From RYN-111 sp963760125 (GTDB taxonomy: Bacteria; Actinomycetota; Actinomycetes; Mycobacteriales; SCTD01): a stretch of DNA of 64,000 nucleotides. Each line of letters begins with the position of its first letter. Position 1 is the first letter of the stretch. Of the stretch, positions 1-8,017 are shown piece by piece. The position numbers and the translations under genes were made by a program. The notes beneath the pieces are model-generated. The model worked only from the letters and a program-made list of their open reading frames with translations. It made no database searches and was not told the origin of the DNA. The stretch is taken from positions 605,817 to 669,816 of the forward strand of contig CAVXBV010000007.1 of assembly GCA_963760125.1 (NCBI GenBank), read 5' to 3'.

Positions 1-339
1 CCTCGCATCAAGCCCAGCGCCTCGGGGTTCCAGCCGCTCCAGCCGGTGACGGATGCGGAGTACGTCCAGGCGATGTGCGCCCTGCGCCTGGTCGCTCCCG
101 AGGTCGGCATCGTGCTGTCCACCCGCGAGCCTGCGGTCCTGCGCGACGGCCTGGTGCGCATTGCCGTCACGACGATGAGCGCCGGGAGCTCCACGGAGCC
201 AGGCGGCTACCTCACCCCTGGTCAGGCCCAGGAGCAGTTCGCCATCAGCGACGAGCGGACACCGGCCGAGGTCGCCCAGATGCTCGCCGCCGCGGGGTAC
301 GAACCGGTGTGGAAGGACGCGTTCGCCCTCCGCGACTGA
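1..339 (+). CDS. thiH: 2-iminoacetate synthase ThiH, C-terminal part
   Basis: Partial gene cut by the left edge; only about the last 112 codons are present, read in frame from base 1. ThiH is a radical-SAM tyrosine lyase that makes dehydroglycine for the thiazole moiety of thiamine. The visible part carries the ThiH C-terminal hallmarks: CALRLVAPEVGIVLSTRE, then TTMSAGSSTEPGGY, then the end EPVWKDAFALRD. The N-terminal CxxxCxxC cluster motif lies outside the window, so catalytic competence cannot be judged. It converges on the cupredoxin lipoprotein gene with 20 bp between stops. FO synthase and other ThiH-like radical SAM enzymes are less likely because of the STRE and MSAGSxTxPGGY pattern. 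Confidence 0.9.
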   Translation, partial: PRIKPSASGFQPLQPVTDAEYVQAMCALRLVAPEVGIVLSTREPAVLRDGLVRIAVTTMSAGSSTEPGGYLTPGQAQEQFAISDERTPAEVAQMLAAAGYEPVWKDAFALRD

Positions 340-359
340 CGACGCCTGTGCCGCCGCAG

Positions 360-1076
360 CTAGGCGACGACGAAGGTGCCGCGCATGCCCTTGGACTCGT
401 CGTCGCCCACGCCGGAGGCGTAGGTGTAGGTGCCGGCCTCGGTGAACTCCACGATGACCTCACCCTCCTTGCCCGGAGCGGTCGGGCCGACCTCCCCGAG
501 AACGGTGCCGTCCGGACGGATGATCTCGAGCTCGTGCTCGTTCGTCTCGGAGGCGTTGGTCAGCTTGAACTCGATCTTCTCGCCCACCGTCACGCTGAGT
601 CCGTCGAGCCCGGTGAAGGAGAAGTCCTCGGCGGTGACCTCGACCTCGCGGTCGTAGGCGGCCTCCGAGGTGGTGGTCGGGGCCGTGCCGGCCACCGTGA
701 TGGCGGTCCGGATCCCGTCGCCGGTCTGGCCGGGCTTGCACGCGACCTCGTACTCGCCAGGAGCCACGGACACCGTGAAGTCGCGGCTCGCGCCGGGGGC
801 GATGTTCTCGACCTCGCCCACCACCTTGTCGAAGGACCCCTTCGACCCCTTGCCGTAGACGTAGACCTCCGTGGTGTCCTTGCCCGCATTGGTCACCTTG
901 AAGTTGATCGAGCCGGACCCGAACTGGGTCGTGGCCACCTCGCAGGTGGTGTCGCCGGCGGTGACGGCCGTGGCGCTGCCCGTGCCGTTACCGGCGTCGC
1001 TGCTGCCGCAGGCCGACAGCAGGAGCGCAGAGGTGGCGCCGAGAGCGAGGAGAGGGGACAGGTGGCGTGCGGGCAT
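360..1076 (-). CDS. EfeO-like cupredoxin lipoprotein of an iron uptake system
   Basis: A 238-residue secreted lipoprotein. The N-terminus has a positive start, a hydrophobic stretch and the lipobox LLLSAC, which should be lipidated at Cys 23. Two cupredoxin-like beta domains follow: residues about 45-128 (NFKVTNAGKDTTEVYVYGKG) and about 145-238, where NEHELEI resembles the metal-contacting segment of EfeO cupredoxin domains. The peptidase M75 domain of full EfeO is absent. The gene lies directly downstream of the EfeU permease in the same direction (33 bp gap), so it probably binds iron or copper for that transporter. Family knowledge supports EfeO/EfeP-type function; substrate and redox role are inferred. 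Confidence 0.8.
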   Translation of the reverse strand: MPARHLSPLLALGATSALLLSACGSSDAGNGTGSATAVTAGDTTCEVATTQFGSGSINFKVTNAGKDTTEVYVYGKGSKGSFDKVVGEVENIAPGASRDFTVSVAPGEYEVACKPGQTGDGIRTAITVAGTAPTTTSEAAYDREVEVTAEDFSFTGLDGLSVTVGEKIEFKLTNASETNEHELEIIRPDGTVLGEVGPTAPGKEGEVIVEFTEAGTYTYASGVGDDESKGMRGTFVVA

Positions 1077-1109
1077 GGCGGACAGGCTCCTCAGGGGTGG
1101 GGTGGGTGC

Positions 1110-1955
1110 TCAGGCCGAGACGGACTGGCGGGTGGGTGCGGTAGCGGACGGCGTACGCCCCGGACGCAGGAACAAGACCATGACCGGCACGAGGTAGGCC
1201 AGGTAGGCCACGGCCTGCAGGACGGTGGTCGCGGGCTGGAAGTTGAAGATGCCCTTGAGCAGCGTGCCGTACCAGGAGGACGGCGGGATGGTGCTGCTCA
1301 CGTCGAAGGCAAGGGTGTTCAGGCCGGGCAGGATGCCGGCCTCTTGGAGGTCGTGGACGCCGTAGCTGCAGACCCCGGCAGCGACGATGACGAGGGCGGC
1401 GCCGGTCCAGGTGAAGAAGGCCTTGAGGTTGAGGTTGAGGGCGCCGCGGTAGAACGCCCAGCCGAGGACGACCGAGGCGAGCAGGCCGCCGAAGGCGCTC
1501 GTCGTGGACACGACCGGCTGCTGGGTGGACTGGATCGCCGACCACAGGAACAGAGCGGTTTCGAGACCCTCGCGCCCCACCGCCACCAGGCCGGTGAGCA
1601 GGAGCGCGACGGGCCCGAGGGCCAGGGCGGTCTCGAGACGACCGTGCAGCTCGGTCTTGAGGAAGCGGGCTGTGCGTCGCATCCAGAACACCATCCAGGT
1701 GACGAAGCCCACGGCGACGAGCGACGCCACCCCACCGAAGGTCTCCTGGGCCTTGAAGCTCATGTTCGCGCTGGTGAACTGCAGGAGGGCGCCGAACGCC
1801 AGGCTGATGACGATGGCCAGACCCACCCCGCCCCAGAGCGGCTTCAGCGCGTCGCGCCGTCCGCTCTTGACCAGGTAGGCGACGAGGATCCCGACGACGA
1901 GGGACGCCTCGAGGCCCTCGCGCAGACCGATGAGGAAGGTGGGGAAGGAGAACAC
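1110..1955 (-). CDS. efeU: EfeU/FTR1-type ferrous/ferric iron permease
   Basis: A 281-residue polytopic membrane protein of the OFeT (FTR1/EfeU) family. Two signature REGLE motifs are visible: LREGLEASLVVG near the N-terminus and GREGLETALFLW in the middle; their acidic residues form the iron path in the family. About seven hydrophobic segments can be counted. I chose the GTG at 1955, which follows an AAGAAGG ribosome site at about 9 bp, over an upstream in-frame start that would add 13 charged residues. The cupredoxin lipoprotein follows in the same direction. Two copies of a 14-bp box lie just upstream, suggesting iron control. Confidence 0.9.
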   Translation of the reverse strand: MFSFPTFLIGLREGLEASLVVGILVAYLVKSGRRDALKPLWGGVGLAIVISLAFGALLQFTSANMSFKAQETFGGVASLVAVGFVTWMVFWMRRTARFLKTELHGRLETALALGPVALLLTGLVAVGREGLETALFLWSAIQSTQQPVVSTTSAFGGLLASVVLGWAFYRGALNLNLKAFFTWTGAALVIVAAGVCSYGVHDLQEAGILPGLNTLAFDVSSTIPPSSWYGTLLKGIFNFQPATTVLQAVAYLAYLVPVMVLFLRPGRTPSATAPTRQSVSA

Positions 1956-1976
1956 GGACAAGGCCCTTCTTTCGAC

Positions 1977-2018
1977 TAAGGGCAACCTCACCACAGTGAC
2001 CGGGTAAGGGCAACCTCA
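1977..2018 (-). promoter_or_regulatory. Two identical 14-bp boxes upstream of efeU, possible DtxR/IdeR sites
   Basis: TAAGGGCAACCTCA occurs exactly at 1977-1990 and 2005-2018, starts 28 bp apart. Read on the gene strand (TGAGGTTGCCCTTA), it matches about 10 of 14 positions of the DtxR/IdeR iron-box consensus half TTAGGTTAGCCTAA. Both copies lie between the GNAT gene and the efeU start, 22-63 bp before the efeU GTG. The distal copy covers the GNAT stop codon. The repeats are seen; iron control is inferred from the match and the downstream transporter. Confidence 0.5.
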
Positions 2019-2483
2019 GTTGGGCGTGACGTGACCGAGATCACGGAGCAGCACCCGGTGGCCGGCGCGCCCGCCTACGTCGCGGAACGCGAGGCGGGAC
2101 AGCAGGCGCAGCGACCCTTCGTTCCCGGGCAGGACCTCCGCGCGCGCCTGGAGCGCGCCCTGCTGGCGGGCCCACGCCAGCAGCAGCGCCACGGCCTCGG
2201 TCGCGATGCCACGCCCCCGGGCTGACGGAGCGAGGCCGTAGCCGAGATCGACGACGCCCTCGGCATCGGGCGGACCGAACCACCCGCACTCGCCGACGAC
2301 CACACCACCCACCGCGACGAGGAACGTGCCCGGACCGGTGTGCTCGGGGTGGTCCGCGAGCGGGCGCAACGCGTCCGCCGTGTCGGCGTGCGGCCAGTCG
2401 TCGACGTGCGGCATCGGGAGGAGGAGGTGCTGCACCGCCGCGACGGCGACGGCGTGGGTCGCCGGCAGCAGCGCGACGGTCAC
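2016..2483 (-). CDS. GNAT family N-acetyltransferase (RimJ/RimL type)
   Basis: A 155-residue single-domain acetyltransferase. The central region LGYGLAPSARGRGIATEAV is a classic GNAT motif A with the R-G-R-G-I-A acetyl-CoA pyrophosphate loop. VLPGNEGSLRLLSRLAF is the motif-B region typical of the RimJ/RimL branch that modifies protein or small-molecule amines. The GTG start overlaps the RNase D stop by 4 bp, so it is probably translated by coupling to rnd. The substrate cannot be read from the sequence. The stop codon sits inside one of the boxes upstream of efeU. Confidence 0.8.
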   Translation of the reverse strand: MTVALLPATHAVAVAAVQHLLLPMPHVDDWPHADTADALRPLADHPEHTGPGTFLVAVGGVVVGECGWFGPPDAEGVVDLGYGLAPSARGRGIATEAVALLLAWARQQGALQARAEVLPGNEGSLRLLSRLAFRDVGGRAGHRVLLRDLGHVTPN

Positions 2484-3796
2484 GGCTCTGCGGGCTCCGG
2501 CGCCTCGGACGTGGTCGCGAGGTCGCTACCACGGGCCGGCTCGGGAAGGGCCTCGGCCAACGAGCAGGACAGCAGCGCGATCTGCCAGGAGCGGGCGCCG
2601 TACGACGCGAGAGCGGCGGCAACGGAGTCGGCGTCCACTTCGGGCGGAGGCGCCCAGGCGAGCCGACGCACGGCGTCCGGAGGGCACAGGTTCTCGGCCG
2701 GCATGGTGTTGGCCTCGGCCAGTGCAGTCACGGCCGCGCGGACCCGGGCGAGTCGCTTGGCGGCGACCGGGTCGCGCTCCGCCCAGCGGTTCGGTGCGGG
2801 AGGTCCGTCGCCCACGGCCGTCGGCTGAGGGAGGTCGTCCTCGGGCAGGGCCGCAGCGCGGGCCAGGGCACCGAACCAGGTGTCGGCGTGCCGGCGGGTG
2901 CTCCGGCCGCCGAAGACGGGCAGCGCCGTCAGGGCCTGCGGTGACTCGGGAGCCGTCGTCACAGCGTTGACGATCGCCGCGTCGGGCAGGATCCGCCCCG
3001 GAGCGGTGTCCCGACGACGGGCCATCTGGTCCCGCAGCTCCCAGAGGGCACGAACGCCGGCCAGCTGTCGTCGCGTGCGGAGCCGGTGGATGCCGCTGGT
3101 GCGGCGCCACGGGTCGACGCGCGGCGGGGGAGGCGGCGCGATGCGGACCGCCTCGAACTCCTCGTGCGCCCAGGCCAGCTTGCCCTGGGCGTCGAGCTCG
3201 GCCTCGAGCGCGTCCCGCAGCTCGAGCAGCACCTCAACGTCCAGGGCTGCGTAGACGAGCCAGTCACGCGGCAGGGGTCGCGTGGACCAGTCGGCGGCGC
3301 TGTGGCCCTTCTCCAGCCGGTAGCCGAGGACGTTCTCCACCATGGCGCCCAGGCCGACGCGGTCGAACCCGGCGAGGCGTCCGGCGAGCTCGGTGTCGAA
3401 CACCCTCGGCGCCTCGAGGCCGACCTCGGCCAGGCAGGGGATGTCTTGGCTCGCCGCGTGCAGGACCCACTCGCAGCCCTGCAGGACCTTGCCCAGCAGG
3501 GAGAGGTCCGGGCAGGCGATCGGGTCGATGAGGGCCGATCCCGCGCCGGCGCGACGCAGCTGGACGAGGTAGGCGCGCTGGGAGTAGCGGTAGCCCGAGG
3601 CTCGCTCGGCATCGAACGCGACCGGACCGGTTCCTGCGGCGAACCGCGCGACGACGTCGGCCAGGTCGGCGGCCGTCTCGACGACCGGGGGCACGCCTTC
3701 GCGGGGCACGAGCAGGGGAGTGGGCTCGGGCACGACCGGAGCGTCGCTCTGGTCGCCGGCCACCTCTCCGTCAGGACCCGGCAGGGTCGCGGTCAC
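2480..3796 (-). CDS. rnd: Ribonuclease D (DEDDy 3'-5' exonuclease with HRDC domain)
   Basis: A 438-residue protein matching actinobacterial RNase D. The DEDDy exonuclease domain spans about residues 40-215: FDAERAS gives the first D and E, HAASQDIPCL the middle Asp, and YAALDVEVLLEL the Y-x3-D end motif. An HRDC-like helical domain follows (about 235-320) and then a second helical region. It processes RNA 3' ends such as tRNA precursors. The GTG start lies 76 bp from the response-regulator stop on the same strand, and it is coupled to the downstream GNAT gene. RNase D, DUF3000 and hemE are frequent neighbours in actinobacteria, which agrees with the arrangement here. Confidence 0.92.
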   Translation of the reverse strand: MTATLPGPDGEVAGDQSDAPVVPEPTPLLVPREGVPPVVETAADLADVVARFAAGTGPVAFDAERASGYRYSQRAYLVQLRRAGAGSALIDPIACPDLSLLGKVLQGCEWVLHAASQDIPCLAEVGLEAPRVFDTELAGRLAGFDRVGLGAMVENVLGYRLEKGHSAADWSTRPLPRDWLVYAALDVEVLLELRDALEAELDAQGKLAWAHEEFEAVRIAPPPPPRVDPWRRTSGIHRLRTRRQLAGVRALWELRDQMARRRDTAPGRILPDAAIVNAVTTAPESPQALTALPVFGGRSTRRHADTWFGALARAAALPEDDLPQPTAVGDGPPAPNRWAERDPVAAKRLARVRAAVTALAEANTMPAENLCPPDAVRRLAWAPPPEVDADSVAAALASYGARSWQIALLSCSLAEALPEPARGSDLATTSEAPEPAEP

Positions 3797-3872
3797 GCGC
3801 TCACCTTACGGCGCGACGCGCCGTCGCGACGGCTGCCTCGCCGTGTCGCGCCGCCACCAGCGGTGCGGGGGC

Positions 3873-4562
3873 TCAGCGGATGACGCCGGCCCGCATCGCC
3901 AGGGCCACCATCTCCGCCCGGTCGCCGGTGCCGAGCTTGCGGGCGATGCGCGCCAGGTGGGACTTGACCGTGAGAGCCGACAGTCCGAGGTCCTCGCCGA
4001 TCTGCTTGTTGGACTGGCCGTCCGCGACCAGCCGCAGCACCTCGACCTCACGGGCGGAGAGCTCTGACACCCCGGTGTCCACCGGCCCCCCTCGCAGGCC
4101 CGCGGCCAGCAGGGACGCGACGGACGGGTCGGCGTACACCCCGCCGTCCAGGACGCGACGTACGCCGTCGGCGACGATGACGGGGGAGGCGGACTTGAGC
4201 AGGTAGCCCTGGGCGCCGGCAACGAAGGCGGCGCGCACGCTGTACGGGTCATCGGCGGCGGACAGCACCACCAGGCGCTGCCAGCCGGCCGCGCGTAGGT
4301 CGGCCAGCAGGTCGAGCCCGGAGCCGTCGGGCAGGCCGAGGTCCAGGACGCACAGCTCGCGCGGGCCGGAGGCGTTCGCACGCGCGCGGGCCTCACCGAT
4401 CGTCGCGGCCTCCACGACCTCACGCGCGCCCATGGAACGCAGCCGGTTGACCATCGACTCCCGCACCAGAGGGTGGTCGTCGACGACCATGGCGGAGAAG
4501 CCCGGCGCCTCCTGGACAGGAATGCCGTCCAGGGCGTGCTCGAGTCCGGCAGTCACCGTCAT
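3873..4562 (-). CDS. NarL/FixJ-type response regulator
   Basis: A 229-residue two-domain regulator. The receiver domain (about residues 20-140) shows VVDDHPLVRES with the acidic pocket, CVLDLGLPDGSG with the phospho-acceptor Asp, and a conserved Lys in GYLLKSASP. The C-terminal LuxR/GerE helix-turn-helix shows LSAREVEVLRLVADGQSNKQ and then LTVKSHLARIARKLG. The ATG at 4562 follows a strong GGAGGTGAC ribosome site; a longer reading frame upstream lacks support. It is divergent from a membrane sensor gene and a histidine kinase of the matching HisKA_3 class, which are its probable partners. A dyad in the shared upstream region may be its operator. Confidence 0.9.
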   Translation of the reverse strand: MTVTAGLEHALDGIPVQEAPGFSAMVVDDHPLVRESMVNRLRSMGAREVVEAATIGEARARANASGPRELCVLDLGLPDGSGLDLLADLRAAGWQRLVVLSAADDPYSVRAAFVAGAQGYLLKSASPVIVADGVRRVLDGGVYADPSVASLLAAGLRGGPVDTGVSELSAREVEVLRLVADGQSNKQIGEDLGLSALTVKSHLARIARKLGTGDRAEMVALAMRAGVIR

Positions 4563-4660
4563 GTCACCTCCGTGCGCGGAGGCGGCAGTCGCCCCTCGCA
4601 CTCTGCTTCGGCCAGGGGAGCCGTCGGCTGTAGCGCATGGACCGGGTCGTTGCGCCGAGT

Positions 4661-4683
4661 GGCCCAACGGCCGGCGTTAGGCC
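4661..4683. promoter_or_regulatory. 23-bp imperfect dyad in the divergent promoter region
   Basis: Arms GGCCCAACG (4661-4669) and CGTTAGGCC (4675-4683) are complementary at 8 of 9 positions around a 5-bp centre. A second copy of the core CCAACGGCCGG lies about 50 bp to the right. Both lie between the divergent regulator and sensor genes. It may be an autoregulatory site of the LuxR-type regulator; that role is inferred. Confidence 0.35.
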
Positions 4684-4780
4684 ATTCGGCTGACAAGCGG
4701 GCCCAGTGCTGTAGTCCAACGGCCGGGCTGCCGAGGCCACGAGGGACAGATTGCTGTCCGCTGCCACCTGAGGAGTCCCG

Positions 4781-6190
4781 GTGCCCCACATGACCCCCGT
4801 CGGCACGGTGCGCACCACCGCTGCCCTGACGGGAGTTGCGGGCCTCGCCCTGACCTTGCTGGACACCTGGGGCCGGCCGGCCTGGTGGGCGATCCCGCTA
4901 CTGGCACTGGCCATCGCCGCGTCCGAGATCGCCGTGGTCAGCCTGCAGTTCGGGCGGCAGACCTGGACCTTTTCGCTGACCGAGAGCGCCCTGGGTGCAG
5001 CCTGGGTGATCGCGCCTGGCCAGTGGACCGTCGTGGCCACGGTGGTCGGGGTCCTGGTCGCCCAGACGGTCCTGCGGCGAGCACTGCTCAAGAAGCTGTT
5101 CAACCTGAGCGTGTTCGGCGCCGCGGCGGCCGCGGGGTCGCTCGCCGTCGGCTCGCTCGGCGGCGGCATCCCGGCGACCATCGCTGGCCTCTCCGTGTGG
5201 TTCGTCGTCAACTTCACCCTCGTGGCGGTCGCGGTCGCCGTGACGAGCGAGCGAAGTCCCCTACCCGTCCTGCTGTCCTCCGCACCCCTGTCGGCGTTGC
5301 ACATGGCCGGCAACAGCTCCATCGGGCTGCTGGCAGCGTGGTTGGCGGTGCACCAGCCGCTGGGCCTGTTCGGGCTGGTCGTGCCCCTGGCCCTGCTCTG
5401 GTCGTCGTACGACCAGAGCGCGCGCCGCAGCCAGGAGGTGCGCCTGTTCGCTGAGCTCGCCGCCGGGCAGGAGCAGGCGACCGGCCGGTCCGCGGACTCC
5501 TCCGCCCGGGTCGTGGTGACGGCGGCCGCTCGCCTGTTCGGCGGAGCGGACGTCGAGCTGGTCCTGCTCGCTGCCGACGGACCCGTGCGCTACGCCGGCG
5601 ACGAGAGCAGCGTTCCGCAGCGCGTCAGGGTGGACACGGACGTGTTCGACGAACCGTGGGTCATGCGGGCCCTGGGGGCGCAGGGCGTGGCCACCGGTCT
5701 GCTCGAGGGGCGACCCTGGTGCTCCGCGGTGCTCGGCGAGGCGGAGCACCCGCAGGCCGTCCTGCTGGCTCGACGGCCGGTCGGCGCAGCGCCCTTCGGT
5801 CGTCGCGAGACGCAGCTCGCCCAGGTCCTCGTGGGCCAGGCCGAGGGATGGCTGTCGGTCGCCGACCTCTCCGCACAGGCCCGCACGGCCTCCGCACGCG
5901 TGGAGGTGGCGGGTCAGGCCGCTCGGGCTCTCGGGGACATCGGCGCCGCGACCGCACCGGCTCTGCGCGTCCTGCGGGAGTCGGCCGACCGGCTGGCGCG
6001 GCTGGCCGAGTCCGCGGGCGGCGTCGACGACATCGTGGAGGAGCTGCACCTGGTGGAGCGGGCCGTGGCCTCGCTGCTCGGCGCGGTCGCTCTCGCGGCC
6101 GACCCCGAGCTCCTCGTGCCCACGCAGCAGGGCCAACCACCCGTCCGACGGGCGGTCGCCGACTGGACGACCACCGGCGTGCTCAGGTGA
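4781..6190 (+). CDS. Membrane protein with GAF-like cytoplasmic part, probable sensor partner
   Basis: A 469-residue protein with an N-terminal membrane block of about seven hydrophobic segments (residues 8-215, MASE-like in appearance). A cytoplasmic part (about 225-370) resembles a degenerate GAF fold, and a helical C-terminus (385-445) contains heptad-like Ala/Leu spacing. No GGDEF, kinase or HTH motif is visible. The start is GTG 4781, with ATG 4790 possible; GAGGAGTCCCG precedes it. Its TGA overlaps the kinase start by 4 bp (GTGA), so the two are translationally coupled. It may hold the input function for the kinase, which has only two membrane segments of its own. No specific family recognised. 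Confidence 0.6.
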   Translation: MPHMTPVGTVRTTAALTGVAGLALTLLDTWGRPAWWAIPLLALAIAASEIAVVSLQFGRQTWTFSLTESALGAAWVIAPGQWTVVATVVGVLVAQTVLRRALLKKLFNLSVFGAAAAAGSLAVGSLGGGIPATIAGLSVWFVVNFTLVAVAVAVTSERSPLPVLLSSAPLSALHMAGNSSIGLLAAWLAVHQPLGLFGLVVPLALLWSSYDQSARRSQEVRLFAELAAGQEQATGRSADSSARVVVTAAARLFGGADVELVLLAADGPVRYAGDESSVPQRVRVDTDVFDEPWVMRALGAQGVATGLLEGRPWCSAVLGEAEHPQAVLLARRPVGAAPFGRRETQLAQVLVGQAEGWLSVADLSAQARTASARVEVAGQAARALGDIGAATAPALRVLRESADRLARLAESAGGVDDIVEELHLVERAVASLLGAVALAADPELLVPTQQGQPPVRRAVADWTTTGVLR

Positions 6191-7323
6191 AGCCGCGGTC
6201 CGCGTTGCCCCTCGCCTTCTGGGCCGCGGCGCTGGGGTCGCTCGCCGTCCTCGCCACCGTCGGGGTCACGTCCCTCGTCCTCGTCCTGCTGTCCGCGGAC
6301 CTCGGGGTCGAGGTGATCACCGCCTTGGTGGCGGGGACGACGGCAGGACTCATCGGGGTGCTCGGAGCGGTCGTCGCTGCGAGTCGCCTCGCCAAGGCTC
6401 TGCGGGGGCTGCACGAGGAGGCCGTGCGCCGGCTGGCCGCGCCGAACCTGCCGCTGTCGGCGTCGAGCGGCGTGGTGTCCCGCGCTTCGCTCGAGGTCGC
6501 CGAGCTCGGCCGGACGCTCGACGCCCTGCACCGCCGGGTCCGTCTGGCCGATGAGCTCGGCGAGCGGCACCGGCACGAGGCGGAGACCGCCGGGGCGGGC
6601 GTCTTCGAGCTGCTGTCAGGCCTGGTCGCTGCGGAGGAGGGTGCACGTGGACAGCTCGCCGCCGAGCTGCACGACACGGTCGCCCAGTCGCTCATGATCG
6701 CGCGGAGCCTGCTCGCCGCGTCGCCGACCGAGCCGGCCGAGATCGCCAAGCTCGCCGACTACGTCGAGGATGCGGAAGAGCAGGTCAGGGCTGTGATGGC
6801 GCGTACCCGTCCGCCTGCACTGCGCGAGGGCGACCTCGCGTCAGCGGTCAACAACCTGCGGATGGACATGCACGCGAGGTACGGCCTGGCGCTGGTCATC
6901 GACTGGCCGCAGTCGCCGTACCCGCTGCCGTTGGCGTCAGCGGTCACCGTCTACCGGTTCTTCCAGGAAGCGCTGCTGAACGTCGTGAAGCACGCCGACG
7001 TGGACGACGCCCACGTGACCTTGACCATCGACGAGACCTCGGTCCTCGCGACCGTCCGCGACGAGGGCCCCGGCTTCGACCCGTCAGCGGTACGGCCAGA
7101 TCGCGGCCGACACGTCGGTCTCGGGCTGCTGCGCGAACGCGCCCGGCTGTCCGGTGGCGCCCTGGAGGTGACCAGCGATCGCGGCCAGGGCACGACGCTC
7201 CTGCTCCGGCTCCCACGCCCGTCGTCGGCTGTCGCCCCCGCCGTCGACCTGCTGGGGATCGTCAGTCCGCAGCCGGGTGACCCGGCGCCCTTGCGGCGGA
7301 TGTCCGACCGGGCGTCGCGCTAG
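6187..7323 (+). CDS. Sensor histidine kinase, HisKA_3 (NarX/DesK-like) class
   Basis: A 378-residue kinase beginning at the GTG overlapping the preceding stop. Two hydrophobic segments occupy residues about 7-65. A linker follows, then the dimerisation motif ELHDTVAQSLMIARSLL with the phospho-acceptor His near residue 160. The ATPase domain shows FFQEALLNVVKHADV (N-box), VRDEGPGFDP (G1) and GLGLLRERARLSGG (G2). This class pairs with LuxR-type regulators, matching the divergent gene at 3873-4562. The last 40 residues are proline-rich and unassigned. Its stop overlaps the convergent DUF3000 stop by 4 bp. Confidence 0.92.
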   Translation: MKPRSALPLAFWAAALGSLAVLATVGVTSLVLVLLSADLGVEVITALVAGTTAGLIGVLGAVVAASRLAKALRGLHEEAVRRLAAPNLPLSASSGVVSRASLEVAELGRTLDALHRRVRLADELGERHRHEAETAGAGVFELLSGLVAAEEGARGQLAAELHDTVAQSLMIARSLLAASPTEPAEIAKLADYVEDAEEQVRAVMARTRPPALREGDLASAVNNLRMDMHARYGLALVIDWPQSPYPLPLASAVTVYRFFQEALLNVVKHADVDDAHVTLTIDETSVLATVRDEGPGFDPSAVRPDRGRHVGLGLLRERARLSGGALEVTSDRGQGTTLLLRLPRPSSAVAPAVDLLGIVSPQPGDPAPLRRMSDRASR

Positions 7324-7943
7324 CTGCGAGGGCGAAGCGTCGCGATGCCTTGCGGCGGCAGGCCGGCGGTCATGCACAGCAGGTCGCACCAGGCACGCAG
7401 GTGGCAGGCGAGGTCGAGCGAGCCGTCGGCGTCCGGCAGCGGGCTCCAGGAGGCACGGACCTCGACCTCGTTGGTCTCGGTCGGGTCCTCCACGAGCCCG
7501 AAGGTGAGCGAGGCGGTGCGCGTGACGGTGCCGCCGGCTGCGGTGTGGGCCGCGTCGCGCTCGCGCAGGGCGTCCGACAGCCAGCTCCAGCCCACCTCGG
7601 CGAGCGCGGGGTCGCCGGCCATCTCCGGGTCGATGTCCGCGCTGACGAACGCCACCACGCGCGTGTCGCCGCGCCAGCCGTCCTGGCCAGCCGGGTCGTG
7701 CAGGACGACGAACCGCCCGGTCGCGATCTCCTCGCCGTCGCGCAGCACCTCGGCGCTGTAGGCGACGGCGTGCGGGGCCAGCCGCCGCGGCGCGGGGACC
7801 TCGTGCAAGGTCAGGACCCCGGGGCGCTCGACGGACAGCATCGCCTCGTGCAACCCCACCACGGCGCGCGAGAAGGTCGTCGGAGCGGGGGGCGCCGCGA
7901 GCTTGGCCGACGGCGCGGCCGGCTCGACGCGGGAGGGGGTCAC
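7320..7943 (-). CDS. DUF3000 family protein
   Basis: A 207-residue protein of the actinobacterial family DUF3000, recognised from its overall pattern (FSRAVVGLHEAML, then RLAPHAVAYSAEV, then WSWLSDALRE) and its location near RNase D and hemE, a common arrangement. Function unknown. No membrane segment or signal peptide. I chose the GTG at 7943; the reading frame stays open 60 bp further but would run nearly into the divergent transporter gene and adds an arginine-rich stretch unlike the family. It converges with the histidine kinase gene. Confidence 0.8.
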   Translation of the reverse strand: MTPSRVEPAAPSAKLAAPPAPTTFSRAVVGLHEAMLSVERPGVLTLHEVPAPRRLAPHAVAYSAEVLRDGEEIATGRFVVLHDPAGQDGWRGDTRVVAFVSADIDPEMAGDPALAEVGWSWLSDALRERDAAHTAAGGTVTRTASLTFGLVEDPTETNEVEVRASWSPLPDADGSLDLACHLRAWCDLLCMTAGLPPQGIATLRPRS

Positions 7944-8017
7944 CTGACCACGGTAGGTCGGGAGTCGCCGCTGTGGGAGCAGACGCGCCGACTGGTCGCC
8001 CACCTAGTGTCCCGATC

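Noticed and set aside
75..1979. A 634-residue open frame opposite the EfeO/EfeU genes
   Set aside because: It is the antisense shadow of real genes in GC-rich DNA; composition is Gly/Arg/Asp-rich without motifs.
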